Below, piece by piece: positions 26,149 to 33,955 of a DNA stretch of 64,000 nt. Positions within the stretch are counted from its first letter, which is position 1. Every line of letters starts with the position of its first letter. Position numbers and translations under genes: made by a program. The notes under the pieces are model-generated. The model ran no database searches, was not told where the DNA came from, and saw only the letters and a program-made list of their open reading frames with translations. The DNA comes from Anaerosporobacter faecicola. GTDB taxonomy: Bacteria; Bacillota; Clostridia; Lachnospirales; Lachnospiraceae. Where the stretch lies: positions 62,001 to 126,000 of the forward strand of contig NZ_JAAQRO010000023.1 in the NCBI RefSeq assembly GCF_012070565.1, in the 5' to 3' direction.

Positions 26149-27639
26149 TTACTTTAAAACAATCACCTGGTCTGCGACATGTTCGATAAAGGTCTTATCA
26201 TGTTCCACCATAAGGATTGTCGGATGATACTTTAATATAAGTTCCTCAATCTGTATTCGTGAAAGAAGGTCAATAAAGTTAAGTGGTTCATCCCAGATAT
26301 AGAGATGCGCTTGCTCACATAAACTTCTTGCAAGTAAAACTTTCTTTTTTTGTCCCTCACTAAAAGACTCCATATTCTTATCAAACTGTTCTCTAGAAAA
26401 GTCTAATTTTCTCAAAAATTGTAGGAACAAACTTCGGTCCACACCACAATTCTCGATATAATCACGCAAGTTTCCTTTAAGAAAATCTGTTTCCTGTGGT
26501 ACATAAGAGATTCTTAATCCTTGTGGTACTCGAAGGGTTCCTTCCATACGGATCTCCTCTCCTAAGATTTTCTTTAATATTGTAGATTTTCCAGAACCAT
26601 TCCGACCTTGCAGTGCAACGCAGGAACCTACCGGTACCTGAAAATTCATATTCTGACAAACGACCTTATCTCCGTAGAATAGTTTGATTTCCTTTGCCTC
26701 CACCACAATTCGTTGATGAAACTCCACTGGTTTCAAAATCAGATCTTCTTTTGTTTCCAAGTTCTTAAGCAAACCTGCCTTTTCCTCTATCTCTTGCTGT
26801 TGCCGTCGCTCAAGATTTTTCTTTCTTTGTTGCATTCGTTTTGCCTTTTCTCCAACATATGCACGTGTATCAATACATTTCTCGTATTTCTCTGATTTCG
26901 GTCCAATCTTGGTAGACTCCACTTCATCTCCCCATTGCTTTGACTGCATCGCTGCATCTTTCAATCGATGAATCTCTTTCTTTAGTTGGTCATTCTTTGC
27001 CATTTCATAAGCATCTTGCTTTTGTTTGTTCTCATACCATGAAGTAAAATTCCCCTGCACTACATCAATATTGGTACGATTAATGGATAACACATGGTCA
27101 ATACATGCATCTAGTAGATTCCGATCGTGGGATACCAAGATAAATCCTTTCTTTTTCTTTAAATATTCTTTTACAACATCACGTGTTTCCACATCCAAAT
27201 GATTGGTTGGTTCGTCAATGAGCAAGAACATATTTTCTTTTGTAAATAAGATGCCAAGCAAAACCTTTGTACGTTCTCCGTTACTTAACGTTTGAAATGG
27301 ACGATCCCAAATATCATCCCCAACTCCAAGCAATGATAACTCTTTACACACTTCCCAAAACTCATAATTCGGATTAATCTGTTCTAAAATTTCAAATGTT
27401 GTTTTTGTTTTATCCTTCACTTCATACGGGAAATATTCAAATACTACAGAAGAAGTAATTGTTCCTGAATACGGGTACTTACCTAGCAAAAGATTTAAAA
27501 ATGTAGTTTTTCCCCTTCCATTGCGACCTACAAATCCTAATTTCCAATCCGTATCAATTTGAAATGATACTTGATGAAAGATTTCATCATAACTTCCTTC
27601 ATAAGAAAATGTTAAATGACGCACTTGAATTAATGACAT
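26149..27639 (-). CDS. Lsa/CplR-like ABC-F ribosomal protection protein
   Basis: 496 residues, the short antibiotic-resistance ABC-F size. Tandem ABC domains show GRNGRGKTT and GRNGSGKST, LSNGERTK and FSEGQKKK signatures, and IDEPTNHLD and WDEPLNFID Walker B motifs. The second site's EPLNFID and the N-terminal TDWKLGFVGRNGRGKTT are typical of Lsa(A)/CplR-type proteins, which displace lincosamides, pleuromutilins or streptogramin A from the ribosome. The long charged linker (residues 200-290) would reach the peptidyl transferase centre. The 465-base leader with its own promoter, leader peptide and terminator supports drug-inducible control. Resistance spectrum cannot be read from sequence. Confidence 0.85.
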   Translation of the reverse strand: MSLIQVRHLTFSYEGSYDEIFHQVSFQIDTDWKLGFVGRNGRGKTTFLNLLLGKYPYSGTITSSVVFEYFPYEVKDKTKTTFEILEQINPNYEFWEVCKELSLLGVGDDIWDRPFQTLSNGERTKVLLGILFTKENMFLLIDEPTNHLDVETRDVVKEYLKKKKGFILVSHDRNLLDACIDHVLSINRTNIDVVQGNFTSWYENKQKQDAYEMAKNDQLKKEIHRLKDAAMQSKQWGDEVESTKIGPKSEKYEKCIDTRAYVGEKAKRMQQRKKNLERRQQQEIEEKAGLLKNLETKEDLILKPVEFHQRIVVEAKEIKLFYGDKVVCQNMNFQVPVGSCVALQGRNGSGKSTILKKILGEEIRMEGTLRVPQGLRISYVPQETDFLKGNLRDYIENCGVDRSLFLQFLRKLDFSREQFDKNMESFSEGQKKKVLLARSLCEQAHLYIWDEPLNFIDLLSRIQIEELILKYHPTILMVEHDKTFIEHVADQVIVLK

Positions 27640-27781
27640 TTAACCACCATACCTTCCTTAAGCCATTTCGCGTTCGTAATTCGTTTCGAAAGTAGGTGCA
27701 TACGCGTTTCCGACGAATAAAAACCTCTACGGGACAAAACAAGTGAAACGTTTGATGGGCGAGTGTGCCTCCCCCGGAGGG

Positions 27782-27823
27782 TTTAATTTATAGGAAAGTT
27801 CGAGAACTTTCCTATAAATTAAA
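27782..27823. repeat. Perfect 42-bp palindrome
   Basis: Two 20-base arms (TTTAATTTATAGGAAAGTTC and its exact complement) surround a 2-base centre. It abuts the T-run of the attenuator terminator upstream of the ABC-F gene. A T-run precedes it on the minus strand and none follows, so it is not itself a terminator for that gene. Confidence 0.85.
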
Positions 27824-27848
27824 AAAACACCTGGCAATCACCAAGTGT
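27821..27848 (-). terminator. Attenuator terminator in the ABC-F leader
   Basis: ACACTTGG (27848-27841) pairs with CCAGGTGT (27834-27827) on the minus strand around a 6-base loop and is followed by seven Ts. It lies about 180 bases before the ABC-F start, inside the leader transcript. Confidence 0.75.
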
Positions 27849-28031
27849 CTCATCATTCAATCATCCAAAAGGAACAGTAAACCAAAGACCATGAATTCCA
27901 TGATCTATTGCATCTACATCATCCAAACAATCCTCTATTAGGGTAAACGAATATTCTACTACTTGCTAAATGGCATGACAAAGATAGTGCACCGAATGCA
28001 ACCTATCCATACATATTCAGTTCCATTCCAA

Positions 28032-28052
28032 TTACCAAGTAATAATAATCAT
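28032..28052 (-). CDS. Six-codon leader peptide (MIIITW) upstream of the ABC-F gene
   Basis: ATG at 28052 reads Met-Ile-Ile-Ile-Thr-Trp-stop. A strong GGAGGG site (28058-28063) is 5 bases upstream. It lies about 52 bases after the expected transcription start and ahead of the attenuator. Leader peptides of this sort control ABC-F resistance genes by drug-dependent ribosome stalling. Confidence 0.6.
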   Translation of the reverse strand: MIIITW

Positions 28053-28068
28053 CTTAACCCTCCATATA

Positions 28069-28086
28069 CGATAGAAGAATCTATCG
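28069..28086 (-). promoter_or_regulatory. Leader hairpin before the MIIITW peptide
   Basis: CGATAGA and TCTATCG form a perfect 7-bp stem with a 4-base loop just upstream of the leader peptide ribosome site. Confidence 0.5.
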
Positions 28087-28110
28087 TCTTTCTTTTTCAT
28101 TTCTAACAGA

Positions 28111-28139
28111 ATAATATACCATGCATTTCCAGATGTCAA
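28111..28139 (-). promoter_or_regulatory. Promoter of the ABC-F leader transcript
   Basis: TTGACA (28139-28134) and TATTAT (28116-28111) lie exactly 17 bases apart on the minus strand. The TTGACA is a perfect -35. Confidence 0.75.
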
Positions 28140-28215
28140 CCCCTAAATTCAACAATATTATCCCTTTTCGCATATGCAATGCATGATACGTTTCTTACCA
28201 ACCACAAAAATACAG

Positions 28216-28917
28216 TTACAAATGATACACCGTGAAAAACGTATGCACATGTTCTTTGAGCAATTCCTTTACCTTTTCTTCTTCTCCATTCATACCATCA
28301 TAGCGAAAAATCAGCAGAAAGATTGGCGAATAAAACTGAATTGCTAGTATTTTCGGAGGATATGCCTTGATTTCCCCCTGCTCGATCAGTATTTTAAACA
28401 GTTCTTCTTGAAACGCCAAAGCATTATCATAGTAAATCTTTTGTAACATTTGCTGCATCGAGTTATTCTTATACTGCTCCATCATAAGAATCTTACGATA
28501 TTTGATAACATAAGGATCTTTCACAAAATACTGAAACATATCCCATACAATCGTAACGAGTCGTTCTTCATCAATATTCACATAGATGGAAGATACCTCT
28601 ACTGCATTTCCTATTGGAATGTTGCTTTCCAGCAACGATTTTTCATAACGTCGGTCCACCAATGCAAGAATAGAATCCATGATATCCTGTTTTCCTTTAT
28701 AGTGTTTGTAGATGGAACTCCCTTTAATATTCACCGCCGCTGCTATATCTCTCATGGATACCCCTTCGTACCCACGTTCGGAAAACAGTTCCAATGCCAC
28801 TTCAAGGATCTTTTCTTTTGTATGTTTTTTCTCTTTTGTAGGTCTTTTTTCTTTTGTAGGTTTTTCCTCTTTTGTAGGTTTTATATCTATTGATGTAATT
28901 GGGTTGTTTTCTACCAT
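28216..28917 (-). CDS. TetR-family repressor with a repetitive N-terminal extension
   Basis: 233 residues. The TetR helix-turn-helix is clear: TKEKILEVALELFSERGYEG, SMRDIAAAVNIKGSSIYKHY, GKQDIMDSIL (about residues 34-84); the rest is an all-helical ligand domain. Before it lies a 36-residue extension containing four copies of a six-residue unit, PTKEEK/PTKEKR/PTKEKK/HTKEKI, encoded by 18-bp tandem repeats. AGGAGG sits 5 bases before the ATG. It follows the radical SAM gene by 41 bases in the same transcript, and a 21-bp inverted repeat covers their promoter, so autorepression of the pair is likely. Confidence 0.9.
   Translation of the reverse strand: MVENNPITSIDIKPTKEEKPTKEKRPTKEKKHTKEKILEVALELFSERGYEGVSMRDIAAAVNIKGSSIYKHYKGKQDIMDSILALVDRRYEKSLLESNIPIGNAVEVSSIYVNIDEERLVTIVWDMFQYFVKDPYVIKYRKILMMEQYKNNSMQQMLQKIYYDNALAFQEELFKILIEQGEIKAYPPKILAIQFYSPIFLLIFRYDGMNGEEEKVKELLKEHVHTFFTVYHL
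28815..28886. repeat. Four 18-bp tandem repeats inside the TetR gene
   Basis: Units start at 28815, 28833, 28851 and 28869, each beginning CTTTTGTA on the plus strand, with small differences. They encode a Lys/Glu-rich (PTKEEK)n tract in the minus-strand TetR gene and keep its frame. Confidence 0.85.
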
Positions 28918-28958
28918 CCGATCCTCCTGTTTCCATACTTCGCTTGTGGTGTAGGGAA

Positions 28959-30080
28959 TCAGATTGAATCTAATTCTCTACCTGCTTTCATTCCCTCTTT
29001 AATAATCCGTTCTACCTCCTCCTTTTGTTCAAATAATACGCAACCTCCCATATGTTCTTTCATAAGCACATGTTCTGTGCGTAATTTTTGGAAAAGTGGA
29101 GATTGTAATGCTTCTAGTAAGGATTTTTCTCTAACATTACAATCAGAATAAGGAGAAAAAGGACATGGTTCTGCTCCGCCCATGGCATTTATGTGAAAGA
29201 ACCCCCGCCCTGCTGCAAGACATCCACCTGATGTTTTCTCGTCCCCTGGAAAGGATACGAATACAAGATTTGGTTGTTCCATACGCAAATCTGCCAACCG
29301 CTTCTCCATTTTGTTGCGATCCTCGTCTGTTAATGCAAGCTCTGTTGTTTGCTCATCCACAGGTACATATTCCACATAGATCACAACTTTTGCTCCTTTT
29401 TCTACAAGCATTGTTGTAAATGCTTCACTCATAACTTCTTCTTGGTTCGTCTTTGTAACCGTTACAGATACGCCATATAGAATGCCCTTTTTCTTTAATT
29501 GCTCCATATTTTCTTGTAAGCGTTCATACATGCCAAGACCTCTTCTTGCATCCGTCTTATCTTTTTTTCCTTCAATACTCAAGATTGGCACTAGATTCCG
29601 ATTGTGGTCAAATTGATCCAAACGTTCTAGATCAAACATTGTTCCATTTGTAAAGATTGGGAATATGATTTCTTTATGTAATGTTGCCTTCTCCAAGACA
29701 TCTTTTCTTAAAAAAGGCTCTCCTCCAGCTAAAAGAATAAAACTAACGCCCATATCTTTTGCTTGTGAAAAAACATGTCCCCATTCTTCCCCTGTCATCT
29801 GGCCTTGCTTCTCTGCATCAAAACAGGAATGATTCGCTCTTGCATAACAACCTGCACAATGAAGATTACATTTCGTTGTTATACTAGCAATTAAAAATGC
29901 AGGTACATGAATCTGCTCTTCCTCATATCTTTTCCGAATCTTTGAAGCCTTTTTGGCGCTCTTTGCAAATCCTCCTAAGAATACGGTTTCTCTTGGATTC
30001 CGTAACGTTGTTCGCATTGCTCCCTTAATGATTTTCTCAATTCCTCCATAGAGGTATTCCCCCAAATTAATTTCACTCAT
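28959..30080 (-). CDS. Radical SAM Fe-S protein with SPASM-like C-terminus
   Basis: 373 residues. The radical SAM cluster motif is TTKCNLHCAGCYA (about residue 70), followed by the LLAGGEPFLR SAM-binding GGE motif. C-terminal cysteines at GGCLAAGRGFFHINAMGGAEPCPFSPYSDCN suggest a SPASM-type auxiliary cluster. SAM would be cleaved to start radical chemistry; the substrate is unknown. No precursor peptide gene is seen alongside, although RiPP-type maturases share this architecture. It is the first gene of a two-gene unit with the TetR repressor, controlled by a promoter overlapped by a large inverted repeat. Confidence 0.88.
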   Translation of the reverse strand: MSEINLGEYLYGGIEKIIKGAMRTTLRNPRETVFLGGFAKSAKKASKIRKRYEEEQIHVPAFLIASITTKCNLHCAGCYARANHSCFDAEKQGQMTGEEWGHVFSQAKDMGVSFILLAGGEPFLRKDVLEKATLHKEIIFPIFTNGTMFDLERLDQFDHNRNLVPILSIEGKKDKTDARRGLGMYERLQENMEQLKKKGILYGVSVTVTKTNQEEVMSEAFTTMLVEKGAKVVIYVEYVPVDEQTTELALTDEDRNKMEKRLADLRMEQPNLVFVSFPGDEKTSGGCLAAGRGFFHINAMGGAEPCPFSPYSDCNVREKSLLEALQSPLFQKLRTEHVLMKEHMGGCVLFEQKEEVERIIKEGMKAGRELDSI

Positions 30081-30181
30081 TCCTCTTCCTCCCTTTCTTT
30101 TGTATCCCAGCTGTTAACTTATATATGCAATAACAATTCCAGATCATCAAAAAAGATTTCGTAACATCGATAACAGCAAAA

Positions 30182-30231
30182 AGCTAACACTTGTTATCTA
30201 TATAATAGATAACAAGTGTTAGCTTGTCAAG
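30182..30231 (-). promoter_or_regulatory. Promoter and 21-bp inverted-repeat operator of the radical SAM-TetR pair
   Basis: TTGACA (30231-30226) and TATTAT (30208-30203) are 17 bases apart on the minus strand, a near-perfect promoter. A perfect inverted repeat with 21-base arms and a 3-base centre (30182-30226) covers the spacer, the -10 and the start region. Each arm contains TAACA-CT-TGTTA, itself a small palindrome, so two mirror-image TetR sites are probable. Confidence 0.75.
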
Positions 30232-30375
30232 TGTTATTCCGAATCGTTTTTCATAAGTTCTCTATGATAATGCCTTATTTAAACACTACCTCTTCGAAAA
30301 AAACTTATCATTTACATATTTTCAGTATACAGCATTTAATGCAAAATATAGATAATTTGATTGGAGGTTATTATC

Positions 30376-30540
30376 ATGTTTAATGATACGGCTTTAATCA
30401 AAATGCTTGAACATATGGCTAATGCAAATATTGATCTGGTAAAACAGCTTAGATTTACTAATATTATATTATCCGTAATATGTATTCTATTGTTTATCTA
30501 TGTAGGATTAAGCATCTATAAGTTAGTCAAAAAAAAATAG
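30376..30540 (+). CDS. 54-aa C-tail-anchored membrane protein, orphan on the plus strand
   Basis: The product begins MFNDTALIKMLEHMANANID, has a helical soluble part (residues 1-26), then one hydrophobic helix (NIILSVICILLFIYVGLSIY, 29-48) and a KLVKKK tail. TTGGAGGTTATTATC gives a good ribosome site, and the gene ends exactly at a bidirectional terminator. It is the only plus-strand gene in this part of the window, between the radical SAM operon and an ABC permease. A basic tail after the helix predicts N-out or an anchored peptide; type I toxin-like peptides have comparable size, but no antisense RNA was identified. Function unknown. Confidence 0.65.
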   Translation: MFNDTALIKMLEHMANANIDLVKQLRFTNIILSVICILLFIYVGLSIYKLVKKK

Positions 30541-30570
30541 AATTTACAATCTGTAAATTCTATTTTTTTG
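30530..30570. terminator. Bidirectional terminator between the 54-aa gene and the ABC permease
   Basis: AATAGAATTTACA (30536-30548) and TGTAAATTCTATT (30552-30564) form a 13-bp stem with a 3-base loop, with A/T-runs of seven or more on both sides. Confidence 0.85.
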
Positions 30571-30571
30571 A

Positions 30572-31336
30572 TTATAATTTCTTACGATCAAAGCACAATA
30601 CACTTCCAACAATACTCAGTACAACGAATACTATACTAATTATAATGGAAGCTGTAAAATCCGACATTACAAGTTCCCCTGTGATCAGCGATTGACAGGA
30701 TCCCACTAGATAGACTGGGTTGTATTTTTGTAAAGAAGGTAGCATATTCAGTAAGAAAAAGATAACGACCATGCCTCCCGTAAACATCATACACGCATAA
30801 CCATTTCGTACAACAGCGCCAAAGAACAGAAGCATGGATAATAATAAAATACCAAACAACCATACGCAAATAACGGATTGTAGAATTTGTGTAAATCCAT
30901 CAAGATTCCAATAATAGGCGGTGTAATAGGATGACAATCCAAAGCATAGCAATAAGCTCATGGTCCACAACAATACGGACATTGTAAACTTAGCAAAGAT
31001 GATTGTCCTACGTTTTAATCCCTTGGTTACCATATTAACAAAAGTACCTTTATTATATTCCCCTGTCATCGCTCCACTGAACATGATTACTAATACAAAC
31101 AAGCCCATCTGTGGAACATTCTTATGAAATTGTATCCAAGAATCTAACGCCGTCGGTGTCGGAATTTCCACCACCATACCCTCTGGGGCAAAATTGGCAA
31201 GCAACGTTGGTGTCAGTTTTGCAGTTAATGGATTCATAATTCCAAGAACAAAGAATACTGCTAATAGAATAAATAAGCGGTAGGTTCGTATGCTCTCTAC
31301 CCATTCTTTTTTTGTAAATGCTATATATGCTCTCAT
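30572..31336 (-). CDS. ABC-2 type exporter permease
   Basis: 254 residues with six hydrophobic segments (LFILLAVFFVLGIMNPL, MGLFVLVIMFSGAMTGEY, FTMSVLLWTMSLLLCFGL, VICVWLFGILLLSMLLFFG, CMMFTGGMVVIFFLLNML, IIISIVFVVLSIVGSVLC). The layout matches ABC-2 permeases paired with BcrA-like ATPases. The N-terminal MRAYIAFTKKEWVESIRTYR is the usual elbow helix. The ATG at 31336 has GAAAGGG about 12 bases upstream; a TTG at 31357 is an alternative. It is the last gene of the PLDc_N-ATPase-permease operon. Substrate unknown; peptide antibiotics or lipids are typical for the family. Confidence 0.85.
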   Translation of the reverse strand: MRAYIAFTKKEWVESIRTYRLFILLAVFFVLGIMNPLTAKLTPTLLANFAPEGMVVEIPTPTALDSWIQFHKNVPQMGLFVLVIMFSGAMTGEYNKGTFVNMVTKGLKRRTIIFAKFTMSVLLWTMSLLLCFGLSSYYTAYYWNLDGFTQILQSVICVWLFGILLLSMLLFFGAVVRNGYACMMFTGGMVVIFFLLNMLPSLQKYNPVYLVGSCQSLITGELVMSDFTASIIISIVFVVLSIVGSVLCFDRKKL

Positions 31337-31414
31337 AATAGTACCATACCCTTTCAAAAGTTTGACAGATTTGTACTATATACAAATCATCGTGTGAACA
31401 CTTGCTTCTTCACA

Positions 31415-32338
31415 CTATCCCTTCACAACCTCCATAAACAAATCTTCTAATGTCGGTTCCATACAAAAGAAACGTACTGGTATGATTTCTTTTTCCGCTA
31501 ATATATGCAACGTTCTTTTCGCAAGCTGTTCTTGATCTTTTCCTCGAACTTCCACTAGTAAAGGATTTTCTTCACTTTGTTTGTAAACAATCTGTCTCTG
31601 GTTCATCTCTTCTAGGAATCGTTCTTTTGCATCCTTTGATGCAAATTCCACTTCTACACCTTCTCGTTTATTTTTTTCTTTAATTTGTGAAAGTTCTCCT
31701 TGCATCTGTATCTTTCCCTTATTGAGTACAGCAATGGTATCACAGATTCGTTCCACATCTGATAAGATATGCGTCGAAAATACAACTGTGGTTTTATCCT
31801 TTACTTGATACAGAATATCCAAGATCTCCTTCCGCCCAATTGGATCAAGGGCAGATGTTGGTTCATCACAAATCAATAGTTTTGGTTCATTAAACAATGC
31901 TTGTGCAATTCCTAACCGTTGTTTCATACCACGAGAAAAACCGGCGATTTTCTTGTTCGCTTTTTCAAGACCAACTAGATGCAGAAGTTCTTCAATTCTC
32001 TTATCCGCTTCTTTTTTACTTACCCCTGTGATTTCTCCACATAAGCGTAAATATTCTTTCGGTTTCATATAACCGTAATACTCAGGAACATCAGGCAGAT
32101 AACCGATATATCGGTTTGTCTTCGTCTGTCCATAGGTTACTTTCTGGTCATTCACACGAACGGTTCCATGATCTGCTTGTAGCAATCCTAAAACGATCTT
32201 CATCGTTGTAGTCTTTCCTGCACCATTCTGTCCAAGAAAACCGAATACCGAATGTTCTGGAACATGAAAATTAACACCATCTAAAATCTTCTGATTTCCA
32301 AATGTTTTTGATACCTCTTCTACTTCTAAGATGTTCAT
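31415..32338 (-). CDS. ABC transporter ATP-binding protein (BcrA-like)
   Basis: 307 residues. Walker A GQNGAGKTT, signature FSRGMKQRLGIAQAL, Walker B LLICDEPTSALD and H-loop FSTHI are present, and a C-terminal extension of about 80 residues (EVEFASKDAKERFLEEM onward) is typical of this exporter class. The ATG at 32338 directly follows the stop of the PLDc_N gene (TAAGATG) with GAGGAG 9 bases upstream. It powers the permease encoded just downstream. Confidence 0.92.
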   Translation of the reverse strand: MNILEVEEVSKTFGNQKILDGVNFHVPEHSVFGFLGQNGAGKTTTMKIVLGLLQADHGTVRVNDQKVTYGQTKTNRYIGYLPDVPEYYGYMKPKEYLRLCGEITGVSKKEADKRIEELLHLVGLEKANKKIAGFSRGMKQRLGIAQALFNEPKLLICDEPTSALDPIGRKEILDILYQVKDKTTVVFSTHILSDVERICDTIAVLNKGKIQMQGELSQIKEKNKREGVEVEFASKDAKERFLEEMNQRQIVYKQSEENPLLVEVRGKDQEQLAKRTLHILAEKEIIPVRFFCMEPTLEDLFMEVVKG

Positions 32339-32339
32339 C

Positions 32340-32558
32340 TTATTCGTCTCCTCTTCCGATTGCAAAATAGATAACAGGTCCTATGATTTGTAGGAATACA
32401 ACGATCAACACCCACATAATCTTATTGCCAAAACGATAGGTATGGTGACGTAAAACATGTGTTAATGCTGTGATCAACAATATAAGTTCCACAACCAAAA
32501 TTGGTAAGATAATTGGTAAATTTTCTTTTATCACTTCAAAACCTGTTGCTAAATACAT
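32340..32558 (-). CDS. PLDc_N-domain membrane protein
   Basis: 72 residues with two hydrophobic helices (LPIILPILVVELILLITALTH and IMWVLIVVFLQIIGPVIYFAI). The ending FLQIIGPVIYFAIGRGDE is the signature of the PLDc_N (cardiolipin synthase N-terminal-like) family. AAAGGAGGAGTTCTT precedes the ATG at 32558. Such proteins often travel with ABC-2 exporters in Firmicutes, as here, and may be accessory to them, but their role is not established. Confidence 0.85.
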   Translation of the reverse strand: MYLATGFEVIKENLPIILPILVVELILLITALTHVLRHHTYRFGNKIMWVLIVVFLQIIGPVIYFAIGRGDE

Positions 32559-32626
32559 AAGAACTCCTCCTTTTAAACACACTTCATATGGGCTTTCCTA
32601 CCCTGTTTATTGTTTCGTGTTAATTT

Positions 32627-32673
32627 GTTTGTTTATTTGTTTGTTTATTTGCTTGTTTATTTGTTTCTTTATT
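32627..32673. repeat. 12-bp tandem repeats upstream of the PLDc_N-ABC operon
   Basis: TTTGTTTGTTTA-type units repeat about three and a half times with a single-base variant (TTTGCTTGTTTA). They sit between the XRE gene and the operon, in the presumed promoter region. Confidence 0.7.
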
Positions 32674-32697
32674 TCTTCACTAATTTAAAACGATTCT

Positions 32698-33801
32698 TTA
32701 CATGCTCTCCAACTGTTTTACAATACTTTTAAAAACTTGCTGTTCTTTTAAGGGTTGAAATGTTGGATTATCTCTTACAGCAGATACAATACTCAACTTT
32801 ATTGATTCTTCATCTCTTGGTGATACCATACCGATACCAAAATCCTCATACTTTGCCTTTACCATTGTAAAAAAATCGTCTTCCGATATTTGCACTGGAA
32901 AGGTAAAATTTCTAGTTGTTCGTACATAGGATTGTAATTCTTTTATTGCTTCTTCGGTTTTTCCTTGTTGCATATAAGCTGTTGCTGAAGAAAGATACAT
33001 ATTACAAATCAAACTGGGATGAAGTTTTTCAACTTGAAATGCGTCTACGATCTGTTGGATTCGATTCCGAATCACATCATATGTATTGGTATCCTCTACA
33101 AAAAGCATTTGATAGGAAGTCAACTCACCAATTAGCAAAATTACATTTTCATATATTCGAAACTGTAACGCCTCCATTGCTTTATCGGTCTTCCCTAACA
33201 TCAAATATGCATTGGCCAAGACTACTTCATCTTCTTGCCTTGGAACCAACGTATCTTCTAATAGTTCCACCACCTCAAGTGCATTCTGCTGCAACAGATT
33301 GACCGTTGCTTCTAGCGAATTGGCATTATTCATAAGTAAGGAATCTCCCGATTCTTCTTTTATTCGCTTACTAATCTCGATTGCCGTTTGAAACATGTCG
33401 TTCTTACATTCCTCAGTTGGTGCATTGATTCCATAATTCACATAAAGTAACGACAGATAAAATTGTAACTCATAACAGGAATAATACTTTTTCCCCAATT
33501 CCTTACATTCCAAATATGTCAGTTCATATCCTTCTTTTACGAATTTTTCAGCCAAGGATGCATATAGTTTATGAATTGCCTCCTTGGTCAATTGGGGGGA
33601 ATAGCCAAGAAGTTCATCTACCGTAATATCAAAATATGTTGCCAATAATGGTAAGGTTGTAATATCCGGGTAACTTTGCCCTGTTTCCCATTTGGAGACA
33701 GAGGCCTTGGAAACTCCAATATACTTCGCTAGATCTTCCTGGGTAATCCCTTTTTCTTTTCTTTTTTCTATAATTTTTTCACCAATATTAATTTCCTTCA
33801 T
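32698..33801 (-). CDS. XRE-family regulator with TPR-like sensor domain
   Basis: 367 residues. An N-terminal helix-turn-helix (IEKRKEKGITQEDLAKYIGV, KASVSKWETGQSYPDITTLP, residues 8-60) is joined to about 300 residues of helical TPR-like repeats (ELQFYLSLLYVNYG, EDEVVLANAYLMLGKTDKAM, SSATAYMQQGKTEEAIKELQ). This architecture is shared with Rgg/PlcR-type and other clostridial regulators, some of which sense peptides. The start is placed at MKEINIGEKI, with GAAGGG 12 bases upstream. It is read towards the ABC operon, 139 bases away, and has its own promoter with an upstream inverted repeat that recurs at 43.9 kb. Confidence 0.88.
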   Translation of the reverse strand: MKEINIGEKIIEKRKEKGITQEDLAKYIGVSKASVSKWETGQSYPDITTLPLLATYFDITVDELLGYSPQLTKEAIHKLYASLAEKFVKEGYELTYLECKELGKKYYSCYELQFYLSLLYVNYGINAPTEECKNDMFQTAIEISKRIKEESGDSLLMNNANSLEATVNLLQQNALEVVELLEDTLVPRQEDEVVLANAYLMLGKTDKAMEALQFRIYENVILLIGELTSYQMLFVEDTNTYDVIRNRIQQIVDAFQVEKLHPSLICNMYLSSATAYMQQGKTEEAIKELQSYVRTTRNFTFPVQISEDDFFTMVKAKYEDFGIGMVSPRDEESIKLSIVSAVRDNPTFQPLKEQQVFKSIVKQLESM

Positions 33802-33860
33802 TCTTATCACCATGCCCTTCAAGAAGTCTGGTAACTACCTCTATTTCCTTTCTAGTATCT

Positions 33861-33926
33861 ATTATACCATTTTTCGTATAACATGCAATGTATTCCTAGT
33901 TGACTTTGGTTGATAAAGTTAACTAG
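33861..33926 (-). promoter_or_regulatory. XRE gene promoter with upstream inverted repeat (module copy 1)
   Basis: TTGCAT (33888-33883) and TATAAT (33866-33861) are 16 bases apart on the minus strand. Immediately upstream lies the inverted repeat TAGTTGACTTT (33897-33907) / AAAGTTAACTA (33915-33925). The same arrangement, with about 35 of 40 bases conserved in the repeat block, occurs at 43888-43951. Confidence 0.7.
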
Positions 33927-33955
33927 AACGATACCACGTTCAAACCCTAATATAG

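Noticed and set aside
28815-28886. CRISPR-like repeat
   Set aside because: Units are contiguous without spacers and lie inside a coding frame.
28450-28893. 147-codon plus-strand frame opposite the TetR gene
   Set aside because: Antisense shadow; its FFLFCRFF runs are the reverse of the 18-bp repeats in the real gene.
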